From assembly GCA_902489445.1 (NCBI GenBank), contig CABTZX010000037.1, forward strand, positions 1 to 15,228: 15,228 nucleotides of DNA, given 5' to 3'. The stretch is from an uncultured Bacteroidales bacterium (GTDB lineage: Bacteria; Bacteroidota; Bacteroidia; Bacteroidales; Porphyromonadaceae). The notes below the pieces were generated by a model, which made no database searches, was not told where the DNA came from, and saw only the letters and a program-made list of their open reading frames with translations. Below, piece after piece: positions 7,545 through 14,877 of the stretch (position 1 is the first letter of the stretch; each line of letters starts with the position of its first letter). The position numbers were made by a program, and so were the translations under genes.

Positions 7545-7552
7545 CAAAGGTA
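7545..7552 (-). promoter_or_regulatory. Distal -7 box of repeat module A
   Basis: TACCTTTG followed by C on the minus strand fits TAnnTTTG. The same box with the same flanks (CGATGCAAAGGTAC on the plus strand) recurs at 8628-8635. Only a weak -33 (CTTG, 17 bp spacing) is present, at the edge of the decamer array. It points toward the methyltransferase operon and would give a leader of about 150 nt. Sequence similarity between the two modules stops near the expected start of transcription, which supports a promoter role. Confidence 0.5.
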
Positions 7553-7570
7553 CCACACGGCGCAACACCC

Positions 7571-7757
7571 AAGTGTATTAAAGTGTATCGAAGTGTATTA
7601 AACTGTATCGTAACGTATCCTAACGTATCGAAGTGTATCGAAACGTATTAAAGTGTATTATAGTGTATCGTAGATTGGGTTTATCGGAACTACTCCGATT
7701 AGCTCCGATTGGTTCCAATAGCTTCCCTAATTCTCCGGTTAACTCCTTACTTCCCTG
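7571..7757. repeat. Repeat module A: two decamer arrays
   Basis: Ten units of exactly 10 bp (7571-7670) follow the pattern WAvyGTATyr, for example AAGTGTATTA, AAGTGTATCG and TAACGTATCG. A 7-bp connector (7671-7677) is followed by a second 10-bp series (7678-7747, fading by 7757) beginning GGTTTATCGG and moving to ATTAGCTCCG and ATTGGTTCCA. The first array starts exactly 18 bp from the distal -7 box. No gene of quality crosses it. Module B (8654-8820) has the same order of parts. The 10-bp period places each unit on nearly the same face of the helix; binding by a protein is inference. From 7758 to 7856 I see only AT-rich DNA with a short inverted repeat (AGAAT/ATTCT, 7820-7832). Confidence 0.8.
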
Positions 7758-7856
7758 AGCGTTTCCTCTTAGATTTCCAAGGACTAAGAAGAAAAACACT
7801 AATATCAGAAATCGCTTCAGAATTATATTCTACCCTGTTGCCTTCTATTTCTTTAT

Positions 7857-8462
7857 TTATTCCGATTGCATAATGCTAAAAACACCATCGGTGATATGAA
7901 GTGTATCGGATCGTTCTCCTTCTTGTACTGTGTGAGAAAGAGCTGAACTAAAATAACCCATACATGTACCTGCCTCCAAATCGTACGAAGTAACGGAAAT
8001 TTTGGGGAGTAAATCAGGTATTATCACATTCCACTCACGATTTGCATCTTCTACTTGTACCCATCTTACGTATTTTGTATCTAACTCACTACCTAATGAA
8101 TAATTATACGGTATTTCGAATTCCAAGAGAATTGAGATTTCAGGCAATCGTTGATCACAACATATGTAGGAAGGGATATCGAGATGAAATACTCTATCGC
8201 GTAAATAAATGAGCGACTCTCTCCTAAACGGGGTGCCTGTCAGAATGGAGGTATAACAATGGTCATACACATAGGGAACGCCATCAACTCTGAATGCAAC
8301 AAAGTTGCCGTACTCAGTAGGCGGCTCCGTAGGGATTACATCGCAAGGGGGATATTTGCGCGGTTTAGGACGAGGCAGACCAAGAATTTCATAACATCCG
8401 GGTAGGAAGCACAGCACTAACACGAGTGACAGTGTGCAATATAAAATGCGTTTTAGCTTCAT
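7857..8462 (-). CDS. Putative lipoprotein, function unknown
   Basis: A 201-residue protein with a lipoprotein signal: basic KLKR start, a hydrophobic stretch at residues 6-20 and lipobox LPGC, so Cys23 would be lipidated after cleavage. A proline-rich linker (about 30-48) leads to a probably beta-rich domain opening FVAFRVDGVPYVY and ending with HITDGVFSIMQ. That pattern recalls small Bacteroidota surface lipoproteins of the DUF6252/DUF5025 kind, but I do not recognise the family. AAAGGA lies 7 nt before the ATG (8460-8462). A good -7 box (8504-8511) is close upstream. The gene is visibly more AT-rich than its neighbours, stands alone and lies between two copies of a repeat module, suggesting acquisition or a fast-changing locus. 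No terminator with a T-run was found after it. Confidence 0.72.
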   Translation of the reverse strand: MKLKRILYCTLSLVLVLCFLPGCYEILGLPRPKPRKYPPCDVIPTEPPTEYGNFVAFRVDGVPYVYDHCYTSILTGTPFRRESLIYLRDRVFHLDIPSYICCDQRLPEISILLEFEIPYNYSLGSELDTKYVRWVQVEDANREWNVIIPDLLPKISVTSYDLEAGTCMGYFSSALSHTVQEGERSDTLHITDGVFSIMQSE

Positions 8463-8503
8463 AGTAATATCCTTTCTGTCAAATTATACTTGTCTTCTGT
8501 TTG

Positions 8504-8532
8504 CAAATATATCCAAAAATAATTACGAACAA
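8504..8532 (-). promoter_or_regulatory. Proximal promoter of the lipoprotein gene
   Basis: TATATTTG followed by C on the minus strand (8504-8511) is a perfect Bacteroidota -7 box. A TTG (8530-8532) lies 18 bp upstream as a partial -33. Transcription would start about 35 nt before the ATG at 8462. Confidence 0.6.
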
Positions 8533-8627
8533 CATATTCAGTTATACTTCTTGTATAGACAGATGCTCGTTCCCCTCTGTCACACGGTTTAATCATTCCT
8601 CAAGAGCCTATTCCCTAATGAACGATG

Positions 8628-8635
8628 CAAAGGTA
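8628..8635 (-). promoter_or_regulatory. Distal -7 box of repeat module B
   Basis: TACCTTTG followed by C on the minus strand, identical to the box in module A and again 18 bp from the first decamer unit. It faces the lipoprotein gene and would give a leader of about 160 nt. It may be a second promoter for that gene or a relic of the module's duplication. Confidence 0.5.
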
Positions 8636-8653
8636 CAACACGGCATACTCCCC

Positions 8654-8820
8654 AGATGTATTAAAGTGTATCGTAACGTATTAAACTGTATTATAGTGTA
8701 TCGTAAGCTAAGTTTATCGGAACTTATCCGAACTTATCAGAGTTTATCCGAATTTATCTGATTGATTCCGATTAGCTCCGATTGGTTCGGATTGGCTCGG
8801 GTTGGGCGGATTGGCTCCTA
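8654..8820. repeat. Repeat module B: two decamer arrays
   Basis: Five 10-bp units (8654-8703; AGATGTATTA, AAGTGTATCG, TAACGTATTA, AACTGTATTA, TAGTGTATCG) are followed by a 7-bp connector (8704-8710) and at least nine 10-bp units (8711-8800) running from AGTTTATCGG and AACTTATCCG to ATTAGCTCCG and ATTGGTTCGG, decaying by 8820. The order, period, connector length and spacing to the -7 box equal those of module A; only unit number and sequence drift differ. Confidence 0.8.
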
Positions 8821-8871
8821 TACAACCGCAACGCGATTAGCGCTATAGCCGTACTCGCCGCACCGCGCAAA

Positions 8872-8959
8872 AGGTATATAGGTTTTAAGTGATAGGTATA
8901 TAAGTTTTGCACGAGAGGTATATACCTATTGCGCGAAACCTATATAGGTATTGCGGAAG
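8872..8959. repeat. 22-bp tandem array with TATATA cores
   Basis: Four exact 22-bp units start at 8872, 8894, 8916 and 8938. Units 1 and 2 begin AGGTATATA; the core of unit 3 is the perfect palindrome AGGTATATACCT (8916-8927) and that of unit 4 is the reversed palindrome ACCTATATAGGT (8938-8949). The second half of each unit is TTTTAAGTGAT, TTTTGCACGAG or a TATTGCG-type sequence. The array lies between the end of sbcC and module B. Its palindromes could form small cruciforms. The 22-bp period and alternating cores match the array at 1-98. Confidence 0.8.
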
Positions 8960-9124
8960 GGGGTGAGGGCAGCCCCCCCGAATGCGATAACGAAGGTGCG
9001 CAGAGGGGGTGGCGCTATGCGCAGAGGAGTGGGCGGTGACGGCTGAGCGGCAGGGCGCAGGGAGCGAAGGCCAGCGTGGGGTCGGGGGGTGACTAGGGTG
9101 CGGTGTGCGAGGGGCGGCGCAGGG
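8960..9124. other. G-rich gene-free spacer after sbcC
   Basis: The plus strand is strongly G-rich, with runs of 3-6 G at 9078-9081, 9084-9089, 9096-9098, 9111-9114, 9122-9124 and 9128-9132, the last inside the sbcC end. A GGGGG/CCCCC hairpin can form at about 8961-8984, but there is no T-run on either side, so it is not a convincing terminator. No coding sequence is supported. The G-runs could form a quadruplex on the plus strand, which is the template strand for sbcC. Confidence 0.45.
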
Positions 9125-12100
9125 TTAGGGGGCGATGATGCTGAGGCGGCTCTCTCCGTTGCCGCATTTCTGCACGTCGATGCGTACGCCGATGCGTTCG
9201 GTAACCTCCTTCACGTGCGAAATGATGCCTATTTTGCGTCCGGAGTTGCGGAGGGCTTCGAAGGCGGTCATAGCCGTGTGGAGCGTTTCCTCGTCCAGAG
9301 CGCCGAATCCCTCATCGATAAAGAGCGAATCGACCGGTATGCGCAGCGACGAGATACCGCTCAGCGCGAGCGAGAGTGCGAGCGAAACGAGGAAAGTTTC
9401 CCCACCGGAGAGCGAATGCACCGGTCTTTTTTCGCCAAGCATATCCTCGTCTATAACTTCCAGGATAAGCGTTCCGGGCGTGCGCAGCAACTTGTAGCGC
9501 GGTGCCAGCATCAGCAGGTAGCGATTGGCATAGCGGATGAGCCTGTCAAGCGTGTAGCCCTGCGCAATATTGTTGAACTTGTTGCCGTCCTTGGAGCCTA
9601 AAAGTCGGTTTAACTCATCCCATCGTGCCGCATAAGTGCGCGCGGCATCAATCTTTTGCGATAGTGCCTTGAAGTTGTTCAACCGCTCGCGATACTCGGC
9701 AAGGAGCGTCTCTTTGCGCGCAATCACACCATTCAGCTCGTTAAAGTACGTGCGCGCAGCCGTCACTTCGCCCTCCGTTTCGGCGTGCCAAAGCCCGAGT
9801 TCGTTGCGTTCGGCTCGTTCTTTGAGCCCGGGCAGAGCCTGTTCCGTTTTCCGTAGCATATCGCCGCGCTCGCGATAGAGCGTAGTTAGCCGGTTCCACT
9901 CGGCTGAAAGCGCCGAAGCCTGTCGATCCTCTCGGGCGACCAAATCGGCATCCGGAGCGGGAATGGAGGCTTCCGAGCCGAAATAGCGGGCGAGCGCATC
10001 GCGCTCCGAGCAACAAGCTTCGCGTTCGCGAGTAAGCTTTTCCGCTTCCGCAGTGCTTTCGGCAGCAATTGCCTCTATACGTTTTCGGCATTCCGTGCCA
10101 CGCGTTTCCAAAGCGGTACGTCGCTTCGCGATGTCGGCAAGCTGTTCTTTGAAGCCATTCTCCTTGCTCCGTACCGATTCCTTATAGTCATTTACGGAGG
10201 AAAAGCCGATGAGCGCCGGGATTGATGCCGTATTTTGGCTCAGTACGAGGCTTTGCGCCGCGTGCGTTTGCCGTAGCTCCGTCAGCGCGAGTAGCTCCGT
10301 TTGCCGCTCCTGCTCTATACGTGTGCGCTCGTTTAGTAGTTCGTTGTATTGCTTTTGCGCCTCGGAAAGTTGCTGCGTGTGGGTGGTCCACTCGGAAATG
10401 CGTGCGGCAATCCGCGCGGCGTAATCGGAGAAAGGACTATACCTATCGATGCGTTCCACACCGCAGAAGCGACAAATTACATCGCGTTCCTGCTCCAAAA
10501 GGGCGAGCAACTCGGTATCGGTTTGATCTAAACGGCTCTTCGTTGCCGCCACTTCTCCGTACAATTGCTTGGTTAGCCGCATTCCGCTTGCCAGCTCCGC
10601 TTCCCATTCTTTGCGCTTTTGTGCCGCTTCCTCGGCACTTTTCACCACTGTGGCGTGCGAATGCTCTGCCCAAATGGGATGATTCGTACTACCACAGACG
10701 GGGCAGGGCCGGCCGGGTTCGAGCGATTCGCGCAGATGAGCCACCGCTTCGGTTACCACATTGGCATAGGCACGTAGCCTCTCGCCAAGCCGTTGTTCGG
10801 CTGCTTCCGCCTCGGCAAGCCGTTTTTGCTGCGTGGCGGCTTCGTTGGTAAGCTGCTTTTGTAGCGAGGCGAGCTCGGCAAGGCGCGCTATGTGGATGAG
10901 ATGAAGCGATGCATCTGCGAGAAACGGTTGCTCGGCAGCGTGTAGCTCCATCCAATGGGTGAGTTCCTTTTGGCGTGCTTCTGCGGTGGCGAGTTGCCTC
11001 TTTATTTGCTCTATGTGTGTTCCTTTTGCCTCGCAGAGCTGCTCCGCTGCGGCAATCTGTCGATTTAGTTGGCTCAATTCACCCTTTAGGAGATCCGAGC
11101 GATGCTCTGTTTCCTCCGCTTTCTTTAGGTCGGGGAGCTGCGTTTCACGCTCCGCAAGCCACGCATTGTAGCGGGTTTTGACCTCATTTTGCGCATTGTC
11201 CGCGGCAGTTTGTTCCTCGGTGATTGACAAGAGTTCCTTTTCTTTCGTTTGTCGCTCATCGTCAAGCGATTCCATTCGTGCCTTGATGTTAGCTAAAAGG
11301 CGCTGCTTATCCGCATAAACGAGGGTTCGTTTGAGGAAACTGCGCCGCCGAGTCGTTGCGGCAAGAGGACGGTATTGGGGCAAAAGTTGCTCCAGAGCGG
11401 TGCGTGCCTCCGTGGAACGCTGCCAAAGCGATGCATAGGTTTCCAGCAGATGGAGCTTTTCGGCGGCGGAATCGTACGCTTTGTTGGCTTCGGGCAACGC
11501 AGCTTTTGCCGCATTGATCTCTGCCTCCAGCGCTTCGCAAGCGCCTTTTTCGGGCAAATTAAAGTGCTCTGCTTCCTTTTCTAACTGACGGAGCGCGGAA
11601 GATGCCGCTTCCGTGCGGTTAAAGATGGCCGTTCCGATGCGGCTGAACAGCTCCGTTCCGGTGATTCGCATAAGCGTTTCGCCCTTTTCGTTCTCTTTGG
11701 CGAGCAAAAAGGAGGCAAAGGCGCCCTGAGCAAGCAGTACCGCTTTGGTGAACTGACTGAAGGAGAGCCCGATCAGCTCCTTGATTCGCGCCAAAATCTC
11801 CGTTTTATTGCCCGGAATCTCCCTATCTTCGGTCAAATTGTATAGACTCATTTCCACGGGTCTCAGTTGTCCCGTGGCTTTCTTCCCTGCCCGCCGCACG
11901 TACCAACCGGCTTTGTAGTGCATTCCGTCCGCTTCAAAGCACACTTCGGCGCGTCCCTCCGTGGCGCCACGATGGAGCAATGTGCGCGGATCACCATAGG
12001 AAAGTGGCTTTCCTCCGGGTATTTCCTCGTAAAGGCAATCGCTGTACGCGCCGGAAAGTCGGGGCGTATTGTTGTACAGAGCCAGACAAATCACGTCGAG

Positions 12101-12238
12101 GAGCGTTGATTTGCCCGCACCGGTAGCTCCCGTTATGGCAAAAATACCGGCGGAACGGAGCGGTTCCTCCTCTAAATTGACATCGAAAGGTTGAGCTAAC
12201 GATGCGATGTTTTCGCCCGAAATGCGCGTGATCCTCAT
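9125..12238 (-). CDS. sbcC: Exonuclease SbcCD subunit SbcC (ATPase)
   Basis: SMC/Rad50-like ATPase that partners SbcD to cut DNA hairpins and process blocked double-strand ends. Of 1037 residues, the N-terminal half-site carries Walker A GATGAGKST (37-45), with the Q-loop region near AQGAFASF. Long Glu/Lys/Ala-rich coiled coils (about 190-500 and 530-900) flank a zinc hook at Cys512-Pro-Val-Cys515, through which two molecules dimerise. The C-terminal half-site has the ABC signature SLSGGE (942-947), Walker B LFIDE followed by the D-loop GFGALDEE (972-984), and a final ISH switch His. Length and order of parts are normal. The ATG overlaps the sbcD stop (ATGA), as usual for subunits made in fixed ratio. 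It is the last gene of the operon. Confidence 0.97.
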   Translation of the reverse strand: MRITRISGENIASLAQPFDVNLEEEPLRSAGIFAITGATGAGKSTLLDVICLALYNNTPRLSGAYSDCLYEEIPGGKPLSYGDPRTLLHRGATEGRAEVCFEADGMHYKAGWYVRRAGKKATGQLRPVEMSLYNLTEDREIPGNKTEILARIKELIGLSFSQFTKAVLLAQGAFASFLLAKENEKGETLMRITGTELFSRIGTAIFNRTEAASSALRQLEKEAEHFNLPEKGACEALEAEINAAKAALPEANKAYDSAAEKLHLLETYASLWQRSTEARTALEQLLPQYRPLAATTRRRSFLKRTLVYADKQRLLANIKARMESLDDERQTKEKELLSITEEQTAADNAQNEVKTRYNAWLAERETQLPDLKKAEETEHRSDLLKGELSQLNRQIAAAEQLCEAKGTHIEQIKRQLATAEARQKELTHWMELHAAEQPFLADASLHLIHIARLAELASLQKQLTNEAATQQKRLAEAEAAEQRLGERLRAYANVVTEAVAHLRESLEPGRPCPVCGSTNHPIWAEHSHATVVKSAEEAAQKRKEWEAELASGMRLTKQLYGEVAATKSRLDQTDTELLALLEQERDVICRFCGVERIDRYSPFSDYAARIAARISEWTTHTQQLSEAQKQYNELLNERTRIEQERQTELLALTELRQTHAAQSLVLSQNTASIPALIGFSSVNDYKESVRSKENGFKEQLADIAKRRTALETRGTECRKRIEAIAAESTAEAEKLTREREACCSERDALARYFGSEASIPAPDADLVAREDRQASALSAEWNRLTTLYRERGDMLRKTEQALPGLKERAERNELGLWHAETEGEVTAARTYFNELNGVIARKETLLAEYRERLNNFKALSQKIDAARTYAARWDELNRLLGSKDGNKFNNIAQGYTLDRLIRYANRYLLMLAPRYKLLRTPGTLILEVIDEDMLGEKRPVHSLSGGETFLVSLALSLALSGISSLRIPVDSLFIDEGFGALDEETLHTAMTAFEALRNSGRKIGIISHVKEVTERIGVRIDVQKCGNGESRLSIIAP

Positions 12239-13425
12239 AGTTTATTCAATACATCTTCTACCGCTTGGGCAAAGAGCTGCTCCGTTTCAGGCGGCATATC
12301 GGTACCAATCGCGGCGGCATAGGCACGCCGTGCCACATCAAGAGGGGTTAACGGTTCGGAATCCTCCAACGCTTCCGTCACGGTTACAGGCACTTCCGTA
12401 TGTTTGCGCAGGGTCGCTTTGGCCAAACGTATATACCTTCCGTGGCACAGCTCCCTGATGCGCGTCTTTTCCAGTGGTGAAACCGTGTCGCTCTGTAGTT
12501 CAACGTGCAGAAAAGGGGCAAATGCATCGATCGGTTTCTCCGCCTGTTTTTCGGCAAACGAAGCGATGGCATTGATATCTCCGCTAACGGTAACGAGCGG
12601 AGCCGGTGGATCAAACGGCAGCAAGGTAGCGCGAGCCTCGTCCGTATCTATCTCGGCGAGCGTTACTCCGTGTGGATACGGCTCCTCGCTGAAATCGAAG
12701 GGTAGCGGGCTGCCGGCATAGCGGAGCAGCGGTTGATTCGTAAGTGTGTGCGGACGGTGCAGGTGCCCCAGCGCCACATAGCGGATTTCCTCGGGGAAAA
12801 CCTTTGCCGAAACGCACTCTGCCGTACCGATCAATTCCGGCATACGTGCCTCCGTACCGGGGCGCCCGCCCGCCACAAACAGATGCGCGGCGGCTATTAC
12901 CGGAACGCCTTGTCCCTTAGCCTGTTCGTACAGATCCGCGATGAGCGCGCCAACGCCTGCTTCGTATCCCTCGGAAGTATCGTAATCGCCCTGACGCAGA
13001 TAGGGAAGCGCGATGCAGGTTGCTACTTGCTTTCCCGCCTTTTTCACCGGTACCAGCAGCCGTTCGTAGTCAGTTTCGCCGGAGTTATTGCGCACAAAGC
13101 AGGAAACGCTGATATGGAGCGCCGAGAGCAGCTCCCGCGATGCCGATAAACGAAGCGCGGAATCGTGGTTGCCGGCGGTGATAATTACCTGCGTTTGAGG
13201 GCTCTTTTCCTTGATTTGAGCCAAGAAACCGTAGTAAAGACCCTCCGCCTCGGCAGACGGATTGCTACTATCGAAAATATCTCCGCATACCAGCAGCAGA
13301 TCAATCTCATTCCGGCAAATCTGCTCTACCAACCAAGTGAGGAAAAGCCTTTGCTCTTCGTAGCGCGACCAATCGTACAGTCGCTTCCCTAAATGCCAAT
13401 CGGAAGTGTGCAATATCCGTAACAT
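12235..13425 (-). CDS. sbcD: Exonuclease SbcCD subunit SbcD (nuclease)
   Basis: Mre11-type metallophosphatase that supplies the Mn-dependent nuclease activity of SbcCD. The 396 residues hold the phosphoesterase motifs in order: DWHLG (9-13), GDIFD (48-52), GNHD (85-88), AAHL (179-182, His181) and GHLH (220-223), so both metal sites look complete. The catalytic domain spans about 1-245; the rest is the SbcD C-terminal region that contacts the coiled-coil base of SbcC. It starts 6 bp after the lipid kinase stop and overlaps sbcC by 4 bases. The ATG at 13423-13425 gives the standard MLRILHTSDWH beginning. Confidence 0.97.
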   Translation of the reverse strand: MLRILHTSDWHLGKRLYDWSRYEEQRLFLTWLVEQICRNEIDLLLVCGDIFDSSNPSAEAEGLYYGFLAQIKEKSPQTQVIITAGNHDSALRLSASRELLSALHISVSCFVRNNSGETDYERLLVPVKKAGKQVATCIALPYLRQGDYDTSEGYEAGVGALIADLYEQAKGQGVPVIAAAHLFVAGGRPGTEARMPELIGTAECVSAKVFPEEIRYVALGHLHRPHTLTNQPLLRYAGSPLPFDFSEEPYPHGVTLAEIDTDEARATLLPFDPPAPLVTVSGDINAIASFAEKQAEKPIDAFAPFLHVELQSDTVSPLEKTRIRELCHGRYIRLAKATLRKHTEVPVTVTEALEDSEPLTPLDVARRAYAAAIGTDMPPETEQLFAQAVEDVLNKL

Positions 13426-13431
13426 AGCGCA

Positions 13432-14310
13432 TCAAGGTACCAGTAGGCGGAGCGAACGCGGCTCTATACCAATTTCAATGCGCCGACCCATCACGCGGCT
13501 CTCTCCATCGATTTGCACGATACCTTCCTCAGCACGCTCAATTACAAAGGAGCTTCCGCGCACCGATCCCAATCGTGCGTTCTCACGAATCCGTTTGGTG
13601 AAGAGCTGAATAGCGACCTGCGCCGCCTGCAGACCCTCAACGGGGCGCAAAATGACCAAATCGAGCAATCCGTCCGATGGCGAGGCGCCCGGCGCAATAT
13701 AAGCGTTGCTGCCGTACTGATCGATATTGGCACAGGTGATGAGCTGTGCTTTTCGCTTAAAAGTACCCTCCGCAGTGGAGATCAGATAGCTCTTCGGCTC
13801 AAAGCGCAAATATTCGTCTATGGTGGCTTTGATATAGGTGAAAATGCCGCGCGATGCCGCGTCCTCGTAACGCTCCGTAACGGCTGCGTCAAAACCAACG
13901 CCAAATGTGCAGAAAAAGGGCGTTCCGTTTGCCAAACCGGTATCGATTTCCGTGTATTTTCCTGCCTTGATAATCGCCAGCGCCTCCGCCTCTCTGTCCA
14001 GCGGAATACCCATAGCGCGCGCCAATCCGTTACCGCTACCCTTGGGGATGATGCCCAATGCGGTGTGGGTCCCATAGAGCGCGGCGGCAATTTCGTTCAC
14101 CGTGCCATCGCCTCCTACCGCAATAATCGTATCGAACCCATGCGCGGCGGCTTCCGTGGCAAGCTTAGCTGCGTGCCCTTCGCCCCGTGTATAGGAAATG
14201 AAGAAGGCATCCGCTTCGGGAGCCAATGCCTCCGCAATGAGATGCGGCAGCGTGCTTTTGCCTCCGGTTCCGCTGATCGGATTGATGATGACCAAGTACT
14301 TGCGCGCCAT
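13432..14310 (-). CDS. Diacylglycerol/lipid kinase family protein
   Basis: ATP-dependent lipid kinase of the DagK catalytic-domain family (DgkB/YegS/sphingosine kinase-like), acting at the inner face of the membrane; likely substrates are diacylglycerol or, in sphingolipid-making Bacteroidota, a long-chain base. The 292 residues show NPISGTGGK (10-18), the nucleotide-binding GGDGTVNE (66-73) and IIPKGSGNGLARAMGIP (87-103). GSGNG is closer to the sphingosine kinase/YegS form than the GTxND of DgkB. The C-terminal beta-sandwich follows, with GFDAA, a Pro-x-x-SDGLLD motif and QIDGE near the end. No membrane segment, as expected. It lies 11 bp after queF and 6 bp before sbcD. Family is firm; substrate is not. 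Confidence 0.92.
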   Translation of the reverse strand: MARKYLVIINPISGTGGKSTLPHLIAEALAPEADAFFISYTRGEGHAAKLATEAAAHGFDTIIAVGGDGTVNEIAAALYGTHTALGIIPKGSGNGLARAMGIPLDREAEALAIIKAGKYTEIDTGLANGTPFFCTFGVGFDAAVTERYEDAASRGIFTYIKATIDEYLRFEPKSYLISTAEGTFKRKAQLITCANIDQYGSNAYIAPGASPSDGLLDLVILRPVEGLQAAQVAIQLFTKRIRENARLGSVRGSSFVIERAEEGIVQIDGESRVMGRRIEIGIEPRSLRLLVP

Positions 14311-14321
14311 GGCGATCGCTT

Positions 14322-14813
14322 CTATGCGTTGTGGTTGCGCATCCGTTCGCGCGCTAGAGCCTCATATTCGCTCCCGGGGATGCCGTAGTTGCAGTACGGC
14401 TTGATGCTGATTCCGCCACGCGGCACGAAATCTCCCGTCACTTCGATGTACTTCGGTGCCATCAAATGAATAAGATCGTCCATAATGATGTTCACGCAAT
14501 CCTCGTGAAACGCACCGTGCGAGCGGAAACTAAAGAGGTACAGCTTGAGGCTTTTACTCTCCACCATGCGCTCCGCCGGTATATAATCGATGTAGAGCGT
14601 GGCAAAGTCCGGCTGCCCCGTAATAGGGCAGAGCGCGGTAAACTCGGGGCACACGAACCGAACCCAGTAATCCCGATCGGGATGCCGATTGGTGAAACTT
14701 TCCAATACTTCCGGTGCGTACTCCGTTTTGATGGCACTTTTGTGCCCCAACTGGTGCAACTCGTCGCGCAGCGAGGGCATATTTGCTGCTCCATTCTGAC
14801 CACTCTGTTCCAT
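14322..14813 (-). CDS. queF: NADPH-dependent preQ0 reductase
   Basis: Reduces the nitrile of 7-cyano-7-deazaguanine (preQ0) to preQ1 for queuosine in tRNA anticodons. The 163-residue protein is the short, single-domain (B. subtilis-like) form. By alignment from memory, the Cys that attacks the nitrile is Cys62 in LCPITGQPD, the acid is Asp69, and His103/Glu104 (FHED) bind substrate. The family signature ESKSLKLY (85-92) is intact. The ATG at 14811-14813 was preferred over one 36 bases upstream: AAGGAG sits 6 nt before it, a -7 box overlaps the upstream ATG, and the extra 12 residues (MYGRKEPKK...) are not family-like. It is the first gene of the queF-kinase-sbcD-sbcC unit; no other queuosine gene is in view. 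Confidence 0.96.
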   Translation of the reverse strand: MEQSGQNGAANMPSLRDELHQLGHKSAIKTEYAPEVLESFTNRHPDRDYWVRFVCPEFTALCPITGQPDFATLYIDYIPAERMVESKSLKLYLFSFRSHGAFHEDCVNIIMDDLIHLMAPKYIEVTGDFVPRGGISIKPYCNYGIPGSEYEALARERMRNHNA

Positions 14814-14846
14814 ACTTTTCTCCTTCTTTGGCTCCTTTCTACCGTA

Positions 14847-14854
14847 CAAATATA
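14847..14854 (-). promoter_or_regulatory. Promoter -7 box of the queF operon
   Basis: TATATTTG on the minus strand matches TAnnTTTG exactly; transcription would start near 14840, about 27 nt before the chosen queF ATG. There is no TTTG 17-21 bp upstream, because that position is already GC-rich repeat-edge sequence (14871 onward). It is the only plausible promoter seen for the four-gene unit. Confidence 0.55.
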
Positions 14855-14877
14855 CGCAAAAGCACGCTTCCGCCGCG

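Noticed and set aside
8501..8761. Plus-strand 86-codon open frame
   Set aside because: It spans a promoter and the decamer arrays, has no ribosome-binding site and no recognisable product.
7857..8820. Insertion sequence or transposon carrying the lipoprotein gene
   Set aside because: The two flanking modules are diverged direct repeats with different unit numbers; there is no transposase, terminal inverted repeat or target-site duplication.
8872..8959. CRISPR array
   Set aside because: Units are contiguous with no unique spacers and no cas genes are near; the same holds for the arrays at 1-98, 214-340, 7571-7757 and 14878-15228.
14814..14849. Upstream ATG of queF adding 12 residues
   Set aside because: The -7 box at 14847-14854 overlaps it, while the ATG at 14811-14813 has AAGGAG at ideal spacing and gives the normal family length.
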